This document shows, piece after piece, positions 1 to 7,853 of a DNA stretch of 64,000 bases (position 1 is its first letter; the number at the start of each line of letters is the position of its first letter). Source of the stretch: Opitutales bacterium (GTDB lineage Bacteria; Verrucomicrobiota; Verrucomicrobiia; Opitutales; Coraliomargaritaceae); NCBI GenBank assembly GCA_018607135.1, contig JABBCA010000082.1, forward strand, positions 86,065 through 150,064, in the 5' to 3' direction. The notes beneath the pieces are model-generated. The model had not been told where the DNA came from. It did not search any database and saw only the letters and a program-made list of their open reading frames with translations. Position numbers and translations under genes: made by a program.

Positions 1-921
1 CAGAACCACCGCACCTTGGCGTTTCATCGCCGCAAGCGTCTTCTGATAGGAATCACCCACTGCAATGATTTGCTTCTCTCCGATACAGAGGAGATTGTTA
101 TCAAAACCGCCACCGGTGATAATATCACGAGCGACACGATCAAAATCGAGTGCACTGCAATCATCAACCAACACTGGAGGATTACCAGGACCTGCGCAAA
201 TCGCGCGCTTACCGGTCTTCATTGCGGCATCCACGACTCCGGGGCCACCGGTAATGCAAAGCATGTTTACGTCGTCAGCGGAACAGAGCGCATTGAATGA
301 GTCCAAGGATGGCTTTTCAATCGTGCACAATAGATTTGAAATACCCGTTTCAGCTTTGATCGCTTCATTGAATTCATCAATTGCTAGAGCAGCCACTGCA
401 GCACCGCCTGGGTGTGGGTTGAAGACAATCGAGTTACCAGCTGCCACCATGTTGACGATATTACCCGCGATGGTTGGCACTGAGTGCGTCAATGGAGTGA
501 TGGCAACAATTACTCCCCATGGTGCGGCTTCATCCATCGTGATGCCAAAGTCACCACTCATTCCTTGCGGAGTGAGGTATTCAGGTCCAAGAACGTTTTT
601 TACCCCTTGGAGCTTTAGTGGCTTGTGTGCAAGACGACCGATTTTGGTCTCATTGAATTCGATCTGTCCCCAACGCTCTGCGTTATCGACACACATCTGC
701 TTGACGATCTCGACGATCTTCATGCGTGCGGCCCAGCCTTTTTTCTGGAGTTGTTCGAAGCCGCTACGTGCGGCTGCTACTGCTTGCTCGGCATCATCAA
801 ACACACCGTGTTTGCCTGGACGCGCTTGTATGTTGGGCATCGCAAGAGAACCTGTGGATTGCATCTTTGCGAGCACCTCGCTTACGACGCTGCGGATCGC
901 TGCTTCATCTAACTGTGTCAT
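1..921 (-). CDS. CoA-acylating aldehyde dehydrogenase of the BMC (PduP/EutE type), 3' end beyond window
   Basis: This is a BMC-lumen aldehyde dehydrogenase, expected to turn L-lactaldehyde (or propionaldehyde) plus CoA and NAD+ into the acyl-CoA that PduL then uses. Reading the minus strand from the ATG at 921 gives 307 open codons to the window edge, so the C-terminus is missing. The N-terminus (LDEAAIRSVVSEVLAKM) is a short amphipathic helix like the encapsulation peptides of PduP, followed by a linker. The ALDH body has the family glycine/proline-rich NAD site (ITPLTHSVPTIAGN) and the catalytic cysteine in GGGFDNNLLCIGEKQ. A GGAAG ribosome-binding site precedes the ATG. It is the last visible gene of the shell operon, 19 bp after the BMC-P gene. 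Substrate is inferred from the adjacent rhamnose genes; the family assignment is firm. Confidence 0.93.
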   Translation of the reverse strand, partial: MTQLDEAAIRSVVSEVLAKMQSTGSLAMPNIQARPGKHGVFDDAEQAVAAARSGFEQLQKKGWAARMKIVEIVKQMCVDNAERWGQIEFNETKIGRLAHKPLKLQGVKNVLGPEYLTPQGMSGDFGITMDEAAPWGVIVAITPLTHSVPTIAGNIVNMVAAGNSIVFNPHPGGAAVAALAIDEFNEAIKAETGISNLLCTIEKPSLDSFNALCSADDVNMLCITGGPGVVDAAMKTGKRAICAGPGNPPVLVDDCSALDFDRVARDIITGGGFDNNLLCIGEKQIIAVGDSYQKTLAAMKRQGAVVL

Positions 922-940
922 GTAAACTTCCTTTTATTGG

Positions 941-1255
941 TTAACTGTTCTTGGCTTCGTATGTCTTAGCGCCAAGAATACTGACGGTATCAACAAGGCC
1001 CACAATTGCGGCATCAACGGGAAGTGCTTTAAGGCCATCGGCCTGCCGAGCTGAACTTCCTTGGGCAAACATCACAAGTTCGCCCTCTCCTGCTCCCAGC
1101 GTATCAATACAAACAATTGTGTTGTTGCCTGGCTTGAATTTGCTTGGGTCTTCGGGATCGACGAGCATCGGGCGAACCATGAGGAGCTTACGCCCGCGCA
1201 TGCTTTCGTCCTTCTTCGTCGCGACGACAGAACCTATGACTTTTCCCAAATACAT
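941..1255 (-). CDS. BMC-P pentameric vertex shell protein (EutN/CcmL family)
   Basis: A 104-residue EutN/CcmL-type protein that would form pentamers capping the vertices of the microcompartment. The start MYLGKVIGSVVATKKDES and the following GRKLLMVRPM and NTIVCIDTLGAGEGELVM segments match the family's OB-fold core, and the length is typical. It sits 9 bp downstream of a BMC-H gene and 19 bp upstream of the aldehyde dehydrogenase, in one transcription unit, with an AGGT ribosome-binding site 7 nt before the ATG. PVM-type loci usually carry more than one BMC-P gene; only this one is inside the window, so others may lie past the left edge. Confidence 0.95.
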   Translation of the reverse strand: MYLGKVIGSVVATKKDESMRGRKLLMVRPMLVDPEDPSKFKPGNNTIVCIDTLGAGEGELVMFAQGSSARQADGLKALPVDAAIVGLVDTVSILGAKTYEAKNS

Positions 1256-1264
1256 CGAGATACC

Positions 1265-1570
1265 TTATTTAGCAGCGCGCTTAGTAGCAGGCTTTGTTGC
1301 AGGGATAACAATAGCTGTATCTTCGTGAGGACGTGCAATAACGTGCGCGCTCACGACTTCGCCATGACGGCTAGCGGTGTCTGCCCCTGATTCGATTGCA
1401 GATTTTACTGCCGCGACGTCACCAGTCACTGTAACGCTTACGAGTGCACTACCGACACCTGTCATAGGGCCAGTAACTTCTACGTTTGCGGATTTGAGCA
1501 TTGCATCCGTGCCAAGCACGAGTGCGATGAGACCTTTAGTTTCGAGAATTCCGATTGCTTGTGTTGCCAT
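1265..1570 (-). CDS. BMC-H hexameric shell protein, copy 1 (C-terminal basic tail)
   Basis: A single-domain BMC-H (PduA/CcmK-like) protein of 101 residues. The N-terminal MATQAIGILETKGLIALV and the C-terminal SAHVIARPHEDT are family hallmarks. The predicted pore loop reads TGVGSALVS, different from the two other BMC-H proteins in the operon. After the normal BMC-H end it has an extra Lys/Ala-rich tail (ATKPATKRAAK), giving a basic C-terminus that the other copies lack. It lies between the acetate kinase homologue and the BMC-P gene. It would build shell facets and, through its central pore, help select small metabolites; the tail's role is unknown. Confidence 0.95.
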   Translation of the reverse strand: MATQAIGILETKGLIALVLGTDAMLKSANVEVTGPMTGVGSALVSVTVTGDVAAVKSAIESGADTASRHGEVVSAHVIARPHEDTAIVIPATKPATKRAAK

Positions 1571-1623
1571 AATGTTTAGTTGGTTGGATTTGAATTATTT
1601 TTTTTGTTTTAGAAATTAATTGG

Positions 1624-2808
1624 CTAGTTTGCTTGCACCTTGCGGTAGACCTCGCGGGCAATCACTAACTCTTCGTTTGCTGGAATCACAACGACCTTGA
1701 TTTTAGAATCTGGCGTGCTGATCATGCCTTCTTTACCACGAATTGTTGCGGCGTTGGCTATCTCGTCGATGCGAACGCCAAGGCCTTCTAGACCGGAGCA
1801 GACTGCGGAGCGAAGTTTTGCGTCATTCTCGCCGATACCAGCGGTAAATGAAATCACTTCGGCGCCTCCCATTTTAAAAAAGAAAGAGCCAGCCCAATGG
1901 CGAATACTATCGATCAGCACATCCGTTGCCAGCTGTGCGTCCGCGTTGCCAGCGTTTGCAGCATCTTCGATATCTCGGGCGTCATTGCTCACACCTGAAA
2001 GGCCGAGCATGCCACTTTCTTTGTTTAACTGACGTTCCGCTTCCTCGACGGAGAGCCCGAGCATCTTGCTCACGTAGGGGATCGCCATCGAATCGAGATC
2101 ACCGACGCGATTGTTTTGTGGCAATCCACTTTGCGGACTGAAGCCCATGCTCGCACCAATGGACACACCGTTTTGGATGCCAGCGAGTGAACTACTTCCA
2201 CCAAGGTGACATGATACTACACGTAGTGGTTCGCCACTGAATTCGCCAGGGCCATTTACGTAGAGTCCTCTAGCACGTGCTGCGACATCGTCGCGACCAA
2301 GTAGCTCAGCAGTGCGTTCAGCGATGAACTTGTGACTCGCGCCATGGAAACCATAACGACGAATTCCAAGGTCACGCCATGCTTTGGGAATTGCATAGGT
2401 GTATGCTGCTGGGCTCATCCACTGGTAAAATGCAGTCTCAAAAAGAGCGACACGTTTTACCTTGGGGAGCATGCGCTGAAAGCAACGTATGCCTTCGGCG
2501 TATGCAGGATTGTGGGCGGGAGCCACCTCCTTGAAGCCTTCTAAAGCATCAAGGACGCGCTCGTCCGCTTCCACACAACCGCTGAGATCTTTACCCAAGA
2601 CGGTTTTAAAACCGACTGCGTCTAGATCATCACCAGATTGAAGATAGCCGTCTTTAACCAGAGTTTCCAACATCTCTTCGATGCATGGCGTATATTCGGT
2701 CACACGCTCAAAGCCGCCTTTAGAGAGCATCTCCGAGGCGGATTCACTCATCTCATAGAGACGGTATTTGAAGGACGTAGATCCAAGGTTGGCGATGAGT
2801 ATCTTCAT
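1624..2808 (-). CDS. ackA: Acetate-kinase family kinase of the BMC pathway (acyl-phosphate to acid plus ATP)
   Basis: An acetokinase-family protein of 394 residues counted from the ATG at 2808. A TTG nine bases further upstream is in frame, but MKILIANLGSTSFKY aligns with family N-termini, so the ATG is preferred. Visible motifs are NLGSTSFKY, APAHNPAYAEG, YGFHGASHKF, CHLGGSSSLAGI, NNRVGDLDSMAIPY, FTAGIGEND and ANEELVIARE. It should take the acyl-phosphate made by PduL (here probably lactyl-phosphate) to the free acid with ATP formation. Two hallmark positions differ from typical AckA: the catalytic Asp of FDTAF is Glu (residue 124 in LFETAFYQ), and the HRVVHGG segment with its substrate-binding Arg is replaced by FKTVLGK. 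The other catalytic His, Arg and Glu positions are kept, so a changed substrate is more likely than a dead enzyme. Confidence 0.9.
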   Translation of the reverse strand: MKILIANLGSTSFKYRLYEMSESASEMLSKGGFERVTEYTPCIEEMLETLVKDGYLQSGDDLDAVGFKTVLGKDLSGCVEADERVLDALEGFKEVAPAHNPAYAEGIRCFQRMLPKVKRVALFETAFYQWMSPAAYTYAIPKAWRDLGIRRYGFHGASHKFIAERTAELLGRDDVAARARGLYVNGPGEFSGEPLRVVSCHLGGSSSLAGIQNGVSIGASMGFSPQSGLPQNNRVGDLDSMAIPYVSKMLGLSVEEAERQLNKESGMLGLSGVSNDARDIEDAANAGNADAQLATDVLIDSIRHWAGSFFFKMGGAEVISFTAGIGENDAKLRSAVCSGLEGLGVRIDEIANAATIRGKEGMISTPDSKIKVVVIPANEELVIAREVYRKVQAN

Positions 2809-2848
2809 AGTAATCAATGCGCCTATGGCGCATGCTTGATGCGTTCAA

Positions 2849-3127
2849 TTAGCCGATCCAAGAACCGAGCTTACTAAGGTCATCGTGTGGGCGTGGGATC
2901 ACTTGCACAGCGATCACTTCGCCGATTTGGCTGGCTGCGTCTGCACCTGCTTCGACGCCAGCTTTTACTGCGGCGACGTCGCCAGTGAAGAAACCTGTAA
3001 CGAGACCCGAACCGATTTTTTCCCAACCGGTCATCGTTACGTCAGCAGACTTCAGTGCTGCGTCAGCAGCTTCCATAAGGCAGATTAGGCCCTTACATTC
3101 GATCATTCCTATTGCTTGCTTTGCCAT
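2849..3127 (-). CDS. BMC-H hexameric shell protein, copy 2 (PduA-like pore)
   Basis: A 92-residue BMC-H protein starting MAKQAIGMIECKGLICLM and ending in the family segment VIAVQVIPRPHDDL. The pore loop contains KIGSGLVTG, the Gly-Ser-Gly type found in PduA-like shells that pass small polar metabolites. A clear GGAG ribosome-binding site lies 8 nt before the ATG, consistent with high expression of a major facet protein. It is placed between the third BMC-H gene and the acetate kinase homologue in the same operon. Confidence 0.95.
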   Translation of the reverse strand: MAKQAIGMIECKGLICLMEAADAALKSADVTMTGWEKIGSGLVTGFFTGDVAAVKAGVEAGADAASQIGEVIAVQVIPRPHDDLSKLGSWIG

Positions 3128-3154
3128 GATATTTATCTCCTATTGAGGATTTTA

Positions 3155-3421
3155 TTATTGAAAGTATTTAAGTAGGTCTTCGTGCGGACGCGCGATGACG
3201 TTGGAGGCGACAAGCTCACCGACGCGGTCAGCAGCTTCAGCACCAGCTTCAACGGCAGCCTTTACGCTACCGACATCTCCTTTGACTAGAACGGTCAAAT
3301 AGCCGCCGCCAATGGAGATTTGTTTAACGATGGTCACAGATGCGGCCTTGGCCATTGCATCACTAGCCTCGATAGAGCCAGTTAGGCCCTGTGTTTCGAT
3401 CAATCCGATGGATTCACTCAT
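3155..3421 (-). CDS. BMC-H hexameric shell protein, copy 3 (Gly-Gly-Gly pore)
   Basis: An 88-residue BMC-H protein (MSESIGLIETQGLTGSI at the N-terminus, SNVIARPHEDLL near the C-terminus). The pore loop reads SIGGGYLTV, so its pore should be wider or less polar than that of the neighbouring GSG copy. It is the second gene of the operon, after pduL, and 27 bp upstream of the next BMC-H gene. No strong ribosome-binding site is visible before its ATG. Having three non-identical BMC-H proteins suggests mixed facets with different permeability. Confidence 0.95.
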   Translation of the reverse strand: MSESIGLIETQGLTGSIEASDAMAKAASVTIVKQISIGGGYLTVLVKGDVGSVKAAVEAGAEAADRVGELVASNVIARPHEDLLKYFQ

Positions 3422-3511
3422 GATATGTATTGGTTTATTTAGTTGTGTGGAATTGGATCAAGAAAGTGTAATTGATTTGGGTTGCCCAATCTATCGCTTT
3501 CCTAATCAAAG

Positions 3512-4183
3512 TTATTTAATCAGCTCGCAGGGCACATCTGGCCCGAGACCGCATGCATTGGCCTCATCCGTATCAATGTGCACCTCTAGCTTAAAGGATG
3601 GATCTACGCGAACGTAAATGTTATCGAAAGTAACGCCTAGGTCACCGCCTACGCGAAGCTTCATAAAGGACTTGTTCTCGACCCCATAATAGGCGGCATC
3701 TTCAGGAGTCATGTGCACGTGCGGTGCAGCGCGGATAATCCCTTCTTCCATTTTAAGATATCCAGCAGGCCCCATTAACATACCTCCAGGTGTGCCAGCG
3801 ATGTCTCCAGAGTTACGCACTGGAATTTTAAACCCCAGAGAGATTGCGTCCGTGTAAGCGAGTTCAACTTGGTTAAAGTCTCGGCATGGACCCAAAATAC
3901 GTAGATTGGAAATGACGCGGCTTCGCGGGCCTATCAATGTGACCGATTCTTCAGCTGCATATTGACCGTCCATGTAGAGCCACTTCTTAGGTGTTAGTTG
4001 ATGTCCTTTACCAAAAAGGATCTCAACTGCTTCTTGCGAAAGGTGACAGTGACGTGCGCTGGAATTAACCACGAGTGGGTTGGGACCTACTGCGGCTTGC
4101 GGCGCGACAGTCACCCCCGCTTGGCGCTTCAAACTGGAACGAACTAACAGTTCGATTTGTGAGCGATTAAAATTTTGATTCAT
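3512..4183 (-). CDS. pduL: BMC phosphotransacylase PduL
   Basis: PduL converts an acyl-CoA (here probably lactyl- or propionyl-CoA) and phosphate to acyl-phosphate, recycling CoA inside the BMC. The protein has the two tandem PduL domains with metal-binding histidine motifs SARHCHLS, APHVHMTPEDA and EVHIDTDEANACG. The reading frame stays open to a GTG at 4243, but the ATG at 4183 is chosen because it gives MNQNFNRSQIELLVRSSLKR, an amphipathic encapsulation-peptide-like helix, joined by a short linker to the catalytic part. It is the first gene of the operon, divergent from the DeoR gene, so transcription of the whole shell set probably begins just upstream. Length (223 residues) fits BMC-associated PduL with its targeting extension. 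Confidence 0.94.
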   Translation of the reverse strand: MNQNFNRSQIELLVRSSLKRQAGVTVAPQAAVGPNPLVVNSSARHCHLSQEAVEILFGKGHQLTPKKWLYMDGQYAAEESVTLIGPRSRVISNLRILGPCRDFNQVELAYTDAISLGFKIPVRNSGDIAGTPGGMLMGPAGYLKMEEGIIRAAPHVHMTPEDAAYYGVENKSFMKLRVGGDLGVTFDNIYVRVDPSFKLEVHIDTDEANACGLGPDVPCELIK

Positions 4184-4312
4184 TGTAGGGAAATTCTGCG
4201 TAATTCTGTGTTTATGTGGATTAATTTCATTTATTTCCCACACAAGTCAACATATTTCTTGCAAATATGTGGTTTTTTCGAATATAAACCTATTAAATAA
4301 AGAATATTCCAC
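4184..4312. promoter_or_regulatory. Divergent promoter region between pduL and deoR-family gene, with inverted repeat
   Basis: This AT-rich 129-bp gap separates the BMC operon from its divergent regulator. It contains a perfect 8-bp inverted repeat, ACATATTT and AAATATGT with a 5-bp spacer, at 4250-4270. An inverted repeat here is where a DeoR-family repressor would be expected to bind and control both directions. I see no confident -35/-10 pair on either strand. Confidence 0.5.
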
Positions 4313-5083
4313 ATGCTCGCCCAAGAAAGACATCAACAAATCCTCTCTCTACTGGAAGCACGCGGCACCGTGCGCACCATTGATCTAGCGGAAGAATTCC
4401 AAGTAACCGATGAGACCATTCGTCGCGACTTGCAGGTTTTGGCCGACAATGAACAGCTTACGCGTGTTCACGGTGGTGCCAGCAGTCTGACCGGGCGCCC
4501 AATGCTGCAATCTTTTAGCGAACGAAGCCATCTCAACACTGCCAGTAAGCAAGCCATCGCTAAAGTCGCAGTAGAAATGATACAACCAGGCCGAACCTTC
4601 GCATTCGACAGCAGCACCACAGCCGTCGCACTGGTTTCCATACTCCCCGACTTGCCTTATCGCGTGGTAACCAACGCGCTTGCGGTAATTGAGCACTTAA
4701 CTGTCATGGAAAAAGTTGAGCTCGTGTCTACAGGCGGACGCTACCACCCCAAGACCCACACGTTTGTAGGAGGGGACAGCATCAACACCCTACGCCATCA
4801 CCATATCCACACAGCATTTATTTCATGCATAGGGTTTGATACGGAGCGAGGCGCAAGCGAAGGCTTTCAACAGCAAGCTACATTTAAAGAGCGCCTAGTC
4901 CAGTTTGCCGAAGAAGTCGTTCTACTCATTGACTCGAGTAAGTTCAATCAACGCTCGGAATATTACTTTGCGGAGATCGGACGTGTCACACGGATCATTA
5001 CGGATAACAATATTGAAGCGAGCCTAGCGTCTGAAATACGAGCGAAAGGAATGAAACTAACGATCGCCGATTCAAATACTTAA
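4313..5083 (+). CDS. DeoR/GlpR-family transcriptional regulator of the BMC/rhamnose genes
   Basis: A 256-residue DeoR-family regulator. The N-terminal winged helix-turn-helix (residues 1-60) includes ERHQQILSLLEARGTVRTI and VTDETIRRDLQVL, and is followed by the signature RVHGGAS. The C-terminal DeoRC sensor (about 75-240) has FAFDSSTTAVAL and VLLIDSSKFNQRS, the phosphosugar-binding isomerase-like fold. DeoR proteins usually repress sugar genes and are released by a phosphorylated sugar; rhamnulose-1-phosphate, fuculose-1-phosphate or DHAP are likely effectors here, by inference. It is divergent from the BMC operon and 34 bp upstream of rhamnulokinase, so it may regulate both. PVM-type BMC loci commonly carry a DeoR gene in this position. 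Confidence 0.93.
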   Translation: MLAQERHQQILSLLEARGTVRTIDLAEEFQVTDETIRRDLQVLADNEQLTRVHGGASSLTGRPMLQSFSERSHLNTASKQAIAKVAVEMIQPGRTFAFDSSTTAVALVSILPDLPYRVVTNALAVIEHLTVMEKVELVSTGGRYHPKTHTFVGGDSINTLRHHHIHTAFISCIGFDTERGASEGFQQQATFKERLVQFAEEVVLLIDSSKFNQRSEYYFAEIGRVTRIITDNNIEASLASEIRAKGMKLTIADSNT

Positions 5084-5117
5084 CCTAACCGAACCCACTT
5101 ATTTCAACAAACAATCA

Positions 5118-6599
5118 ATGAATCAGAAGAAAGTATATCTCGCAGTCGACCTTGGAGCTGGCAGTGGTCGTGTCCTAGCCGGTGAATTTGACGGCAATCG
5201 CATCGAACTGCACGAACTAAACCGCTTCGACAACATCGCCCTAGAATTACCAAGCGGAGTGCATTGCAACATTCCCTCGCTCTATCACAACATTCTCGAT
5301 GGTTTAAGGACTGCAGCTGATACCTATGGCGATGCGGTAGTCAGCTTAGGCATTGATACATGGGGAGTTGATTATGGTCTTTTTGATAAAAACGGTCGCT
5401 TACTGGGCTTGCCATACAATTACCGCGACAGTCGCACCGATGGCATGGTGGAGAAAGCATTTGAAAAAGTCCCTAAAGAAGAAATTTATAAAAAGACTGG
5501 TATCGACTGCCTTTTCTTTAACTCAATTTATCAATTGCTATCCGAAGTTGAGACCGACAGCCCTGCCCTCAGCGTCGCTGAAGACTTACTCTTCACGCCA
5601 GACCTATTGGGCTATTGGTTAACCGGCAACAAAACCCAAGAACGAAGCATCGCTAGCACCTCCCAGCTCTACAACCCAACAACTAAAGATTGGGACTTCG
5701 AACTGATTGAAAGTTTAGGCATTCCGAAACGTCTCTTCAAAAAGATCAGCGACCCCGGCAGTGTGCTTGGCGAACTATCAGATAAAGTTGCGCGTAGGAC
5801 TGGCTTAAGCGGTGTCAAAGTAATCACAGTTGGCGGACATGACACTGCAAGCGCAGTCGCAGCGGTCCCAAGCCAATCACCGACTCCAGCCTATCTCAGC
5901 AGTGGCACTTGGTCATTACTGGGTCTAGAACTACCAGAACCAGTCATCAACGAGCAGTCTCTCACCGACGGATTTACCAACGAAATTGGAGTGAACAATA
6001 AAGTGCGCTTTTTGAAGAACATCTGCGGACTATGGTTGATCCAGCAAAGCAAGCGTTACTGGCGTGCAGGTGGAGAAGATATTGCCTATAGTAAAATGGC
6101 TAGCTTTGCAGCAAAAGCGACCCCCTTCCGCAGCCTGATCAACCCAGACGACAAGCGTTTTATCGAAGCCGGCCGAATGCCCGAGAAGATTCAAGAGTTT
6201 TGCCACGAAACTGGACAGCCAGTTCCAGAGACTAAGGGTGAAATCATCCGTTGCATTTATGAGAGCCTCGCTCTCAGATACGCACAAGTCTGGCAAAAGC
6301 TAGTGCAATACACAGAACACAAGCCAGAGACGCTCCACATTGTCGGCGGTGGTTGCCAAGACAAGCTGCTCAACCAATTTGCTGCGAATGCGATAGGCGT
6401 AAGGGTTGCCGCATGCCCTGTCGAAGCGACCGGACTTGGCAATATTCTATCTCAAATGCTCGCAGACAAGGTAATTTCAGGCCTCTCGGAAGGCCGTAAA
6501 ATTGTTCTAAACTCCTCACTCGTCGAAATTTTTGAGCCAGCCGATCAAGTGCCTTGGCAAGAAGCCAAAGCAAAATTCTCCCAGCTCACAAAGGTCTAA
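5118..6599 (+). CDS. rhaB: L-rhamnulokinase (FGGY family)
   Basis: RhaB phosphorylates L-rhamnulose to L-rhamnulose-1-phosphate using ATP. The 493-residue protein has the two FGGY domains: the N-terminal phosphate-binding DLGAGSGRVLAGEF, the sugar-contact region SLGIDTWGVDYGLFDKNG and YRDSRTDGM, and the C-terminal nucleotide site with GGHDTASAVAAVP and HIVGGGCQDKLLNQFAANA followed by CPVEATGLGN. These last segments are typical of rhamnulokinase rather than xylulo- or glycerol kinase. Length fits RhaB. It follows the DeoR gene closely. A related activity on L-fuculose cannot be excluded, but RhaA in the same island favours rhamnose. Confidence 0.92.
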   Translation: MNQKKVYLAVDLGAGSGRVLAGEFDGNRIELHELNRFDNIALELPSGVHCNIPSLYHNILDGLRTAADTYGDAVVSLGIDTWGVDYGLFDKNGRLLGLPYNYRDSRTDGMVEKAFEKVPKEEIYKKTGIDCLFFNSIYQLLSEVETDSPALSVAEDLLFTPDLLGYWLTGNKTQERSIASTSQLYNPTTKDWDFELIESLGIPKRLFKKISDPGSVLGELSDKVARRTGLSGVKVITVGGHDTASAVAAVPSQSPTPAYLSSGTWSLLGLELPEPVINEQSLTDGFTNEIGVNNKVRFLKNICGLWLIQQSKRYWRAGGEDIAYSKMASFAAKATPFRSLINPDDKRFIEAGRMPEKIQEFCHETGQPVPETKGEIIRCIYESLALRYAQVWQKLVQYTEHKPETLHIVGGGCQDKLLNQFAANAIGVRVAACPVEATGLGNILSQMLADKVISGLSEGRKIVLNSSLVEIFEPADQVPWQEAKAKFSQLTKV

Positions 6600-6734
6600 G
6601 CTCTAAGAGTTATACTACCGCCATCTTAGCGAAAGATCTACCAATTCATATTAAGACTACCTGCACATACTACCAAAAACATAGTTATAAGACCAAGAAT
6701 AACCTAAAAATAATAGTATCCAGAAGTCCATACA

Positions 6735-7832
6735 ATGAAAACCAAAATCAATCAGTATAACGATTATATCAACCACCTTAGCGGTAACATCTTACTTGGA
6801 TGCGACGGCTTTGTCGACGAAACCTACGAGATCGTCGAGGTTCGTAAAAGTCAGACAGAGTTCACTGCTATCGAAAACCTTAAAGACTTCGGTAAACTCA
6901 TCGTCGATCGCGCTGGTGGTGGCGTAGGCGTTGAAATTGTCCCAAAGCGTCGCTGCGAGGGCGGCTTTGGCATCAACTCAGGACGAATTGCCGCATGCTT
7001 GGGCCTCAAACCTGTGCTTCCAGGTCTTTATGGTAAAAAAGAAATCGACCCGGCTTTCCATGAGTTCGTTGATACTTGCGAATTAACTTCATTGGGTGAC
7101 CCTGCGCTAACACTCGCATTCGAATTCTCAAATGGAAAACTTTTGATGAGCGATCTGGGTGCCGTTTCCAACCTTCGATGGGCAGATTTCGAAAAACACT
7201 ACTCTAAGGAGAAGATTACAGAATTGTTTACCGATGTCGACATTCTAGGACTGGGCTACTGGTCACTCACCTCTAACTTCGATGACCTTTTCATGGGCTT
7301 CATGAAACAATATGAAACACTCAAGCCCCCCAGGCGCATGTTCTTCGACTTCGCAGATATCAAGAAGAAGTCTAGTGAGTCCTTCATCCAGTCACTGGAG
7401 ATGATCCAGAAATACAATAGTAAGATCCCGATGACTTTCAGCCTGAACCATCATGAGATAATGGAATTGTGCTCAAGAATTGGAGTCGATTGCAAAGAGG
7501 CAACACCCGAGGCAATCTCTGCGGCGTTGCCAATCGCCCGCGACAAAATCGGCTTTGATGAACTCGTTGTTCACACACCGGACTTTGCAGTGGCTTCGAG
7601 TAAGACTGAAGGTGAAGCAATCGCCATGCAGGAGCGTCAGACCAATGTCATTCGCCTCGCAGGAGCTGGCGACAGCTTCAACGGTGGCTACATGTGTGCA
7701 TCTCTAGGCGAGCTTCCAATCAAGCAGCGACTGGTATTGGCCAACGCAGCGACCGCATTCTTTGTCACACATGGCACTGGCCCCACAAAGCAGCAGCTAA
7801 TCGATCAAATCGAAAAAGCCTCAGACAAATAA
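6735..7832 (+). CDS. PfkB/ribokinase-family sugar kinase, substrate unknown
   Basis: A 365-residue PfkB-family kinase. The C-terminal signature RLAGAGDSFNGGYMCA carries the catalytic Asp and the anion hole, and the N-terminal LLGCDGFVDETYEIVEVR with the Gly-rich DRAGGGVGVEIVPKR resembles the family's sugar-binding part. The middle lid region is atypical, so the sugar cannot be named. It is 135 bp after rhaB and 21 bp before the DUF4432 gene, which suggests co-expression with rhamnose catabolism. It could phosphorylate a by-product sugar or an intermediate of a second deoxysugar route. Family call is firm; role is open. Confidence 0.82.
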   Translation: MKTKINQYNDYINHLSGNILLGCDGFVDETYEIVEVRKSQTEFTAIENLKDFGKLIVDRAGGGVGVEIVPKRRCEGGFGINSGRIAACLGLKPVLPGLYGKKEIDPAFHEFVDTCELTSLGDPALTLAFEFSNGKLLMSDLGAVSNLRWADFEKHYSKEKITELFTDVDILGLGYWSLTSNFDDLFMGFMKQYETLKPPRRMFFDFADIKKKSSESFIQSLEMIQKYNSKIPMTFSLNHHEIMELCSRIGVDCKEATPEAISAALPIARDKIGFDELVVHTPDFAVASSKTEGEAIAMQERQTNVIRLAGAGDSFNGGYMCASLGELPIKQRLVLANAATAFFVTHGTGPTKQQLIDQIEKASDK

Positions 7833-7853
7833 AAACTCAACACTAGGACCCAT

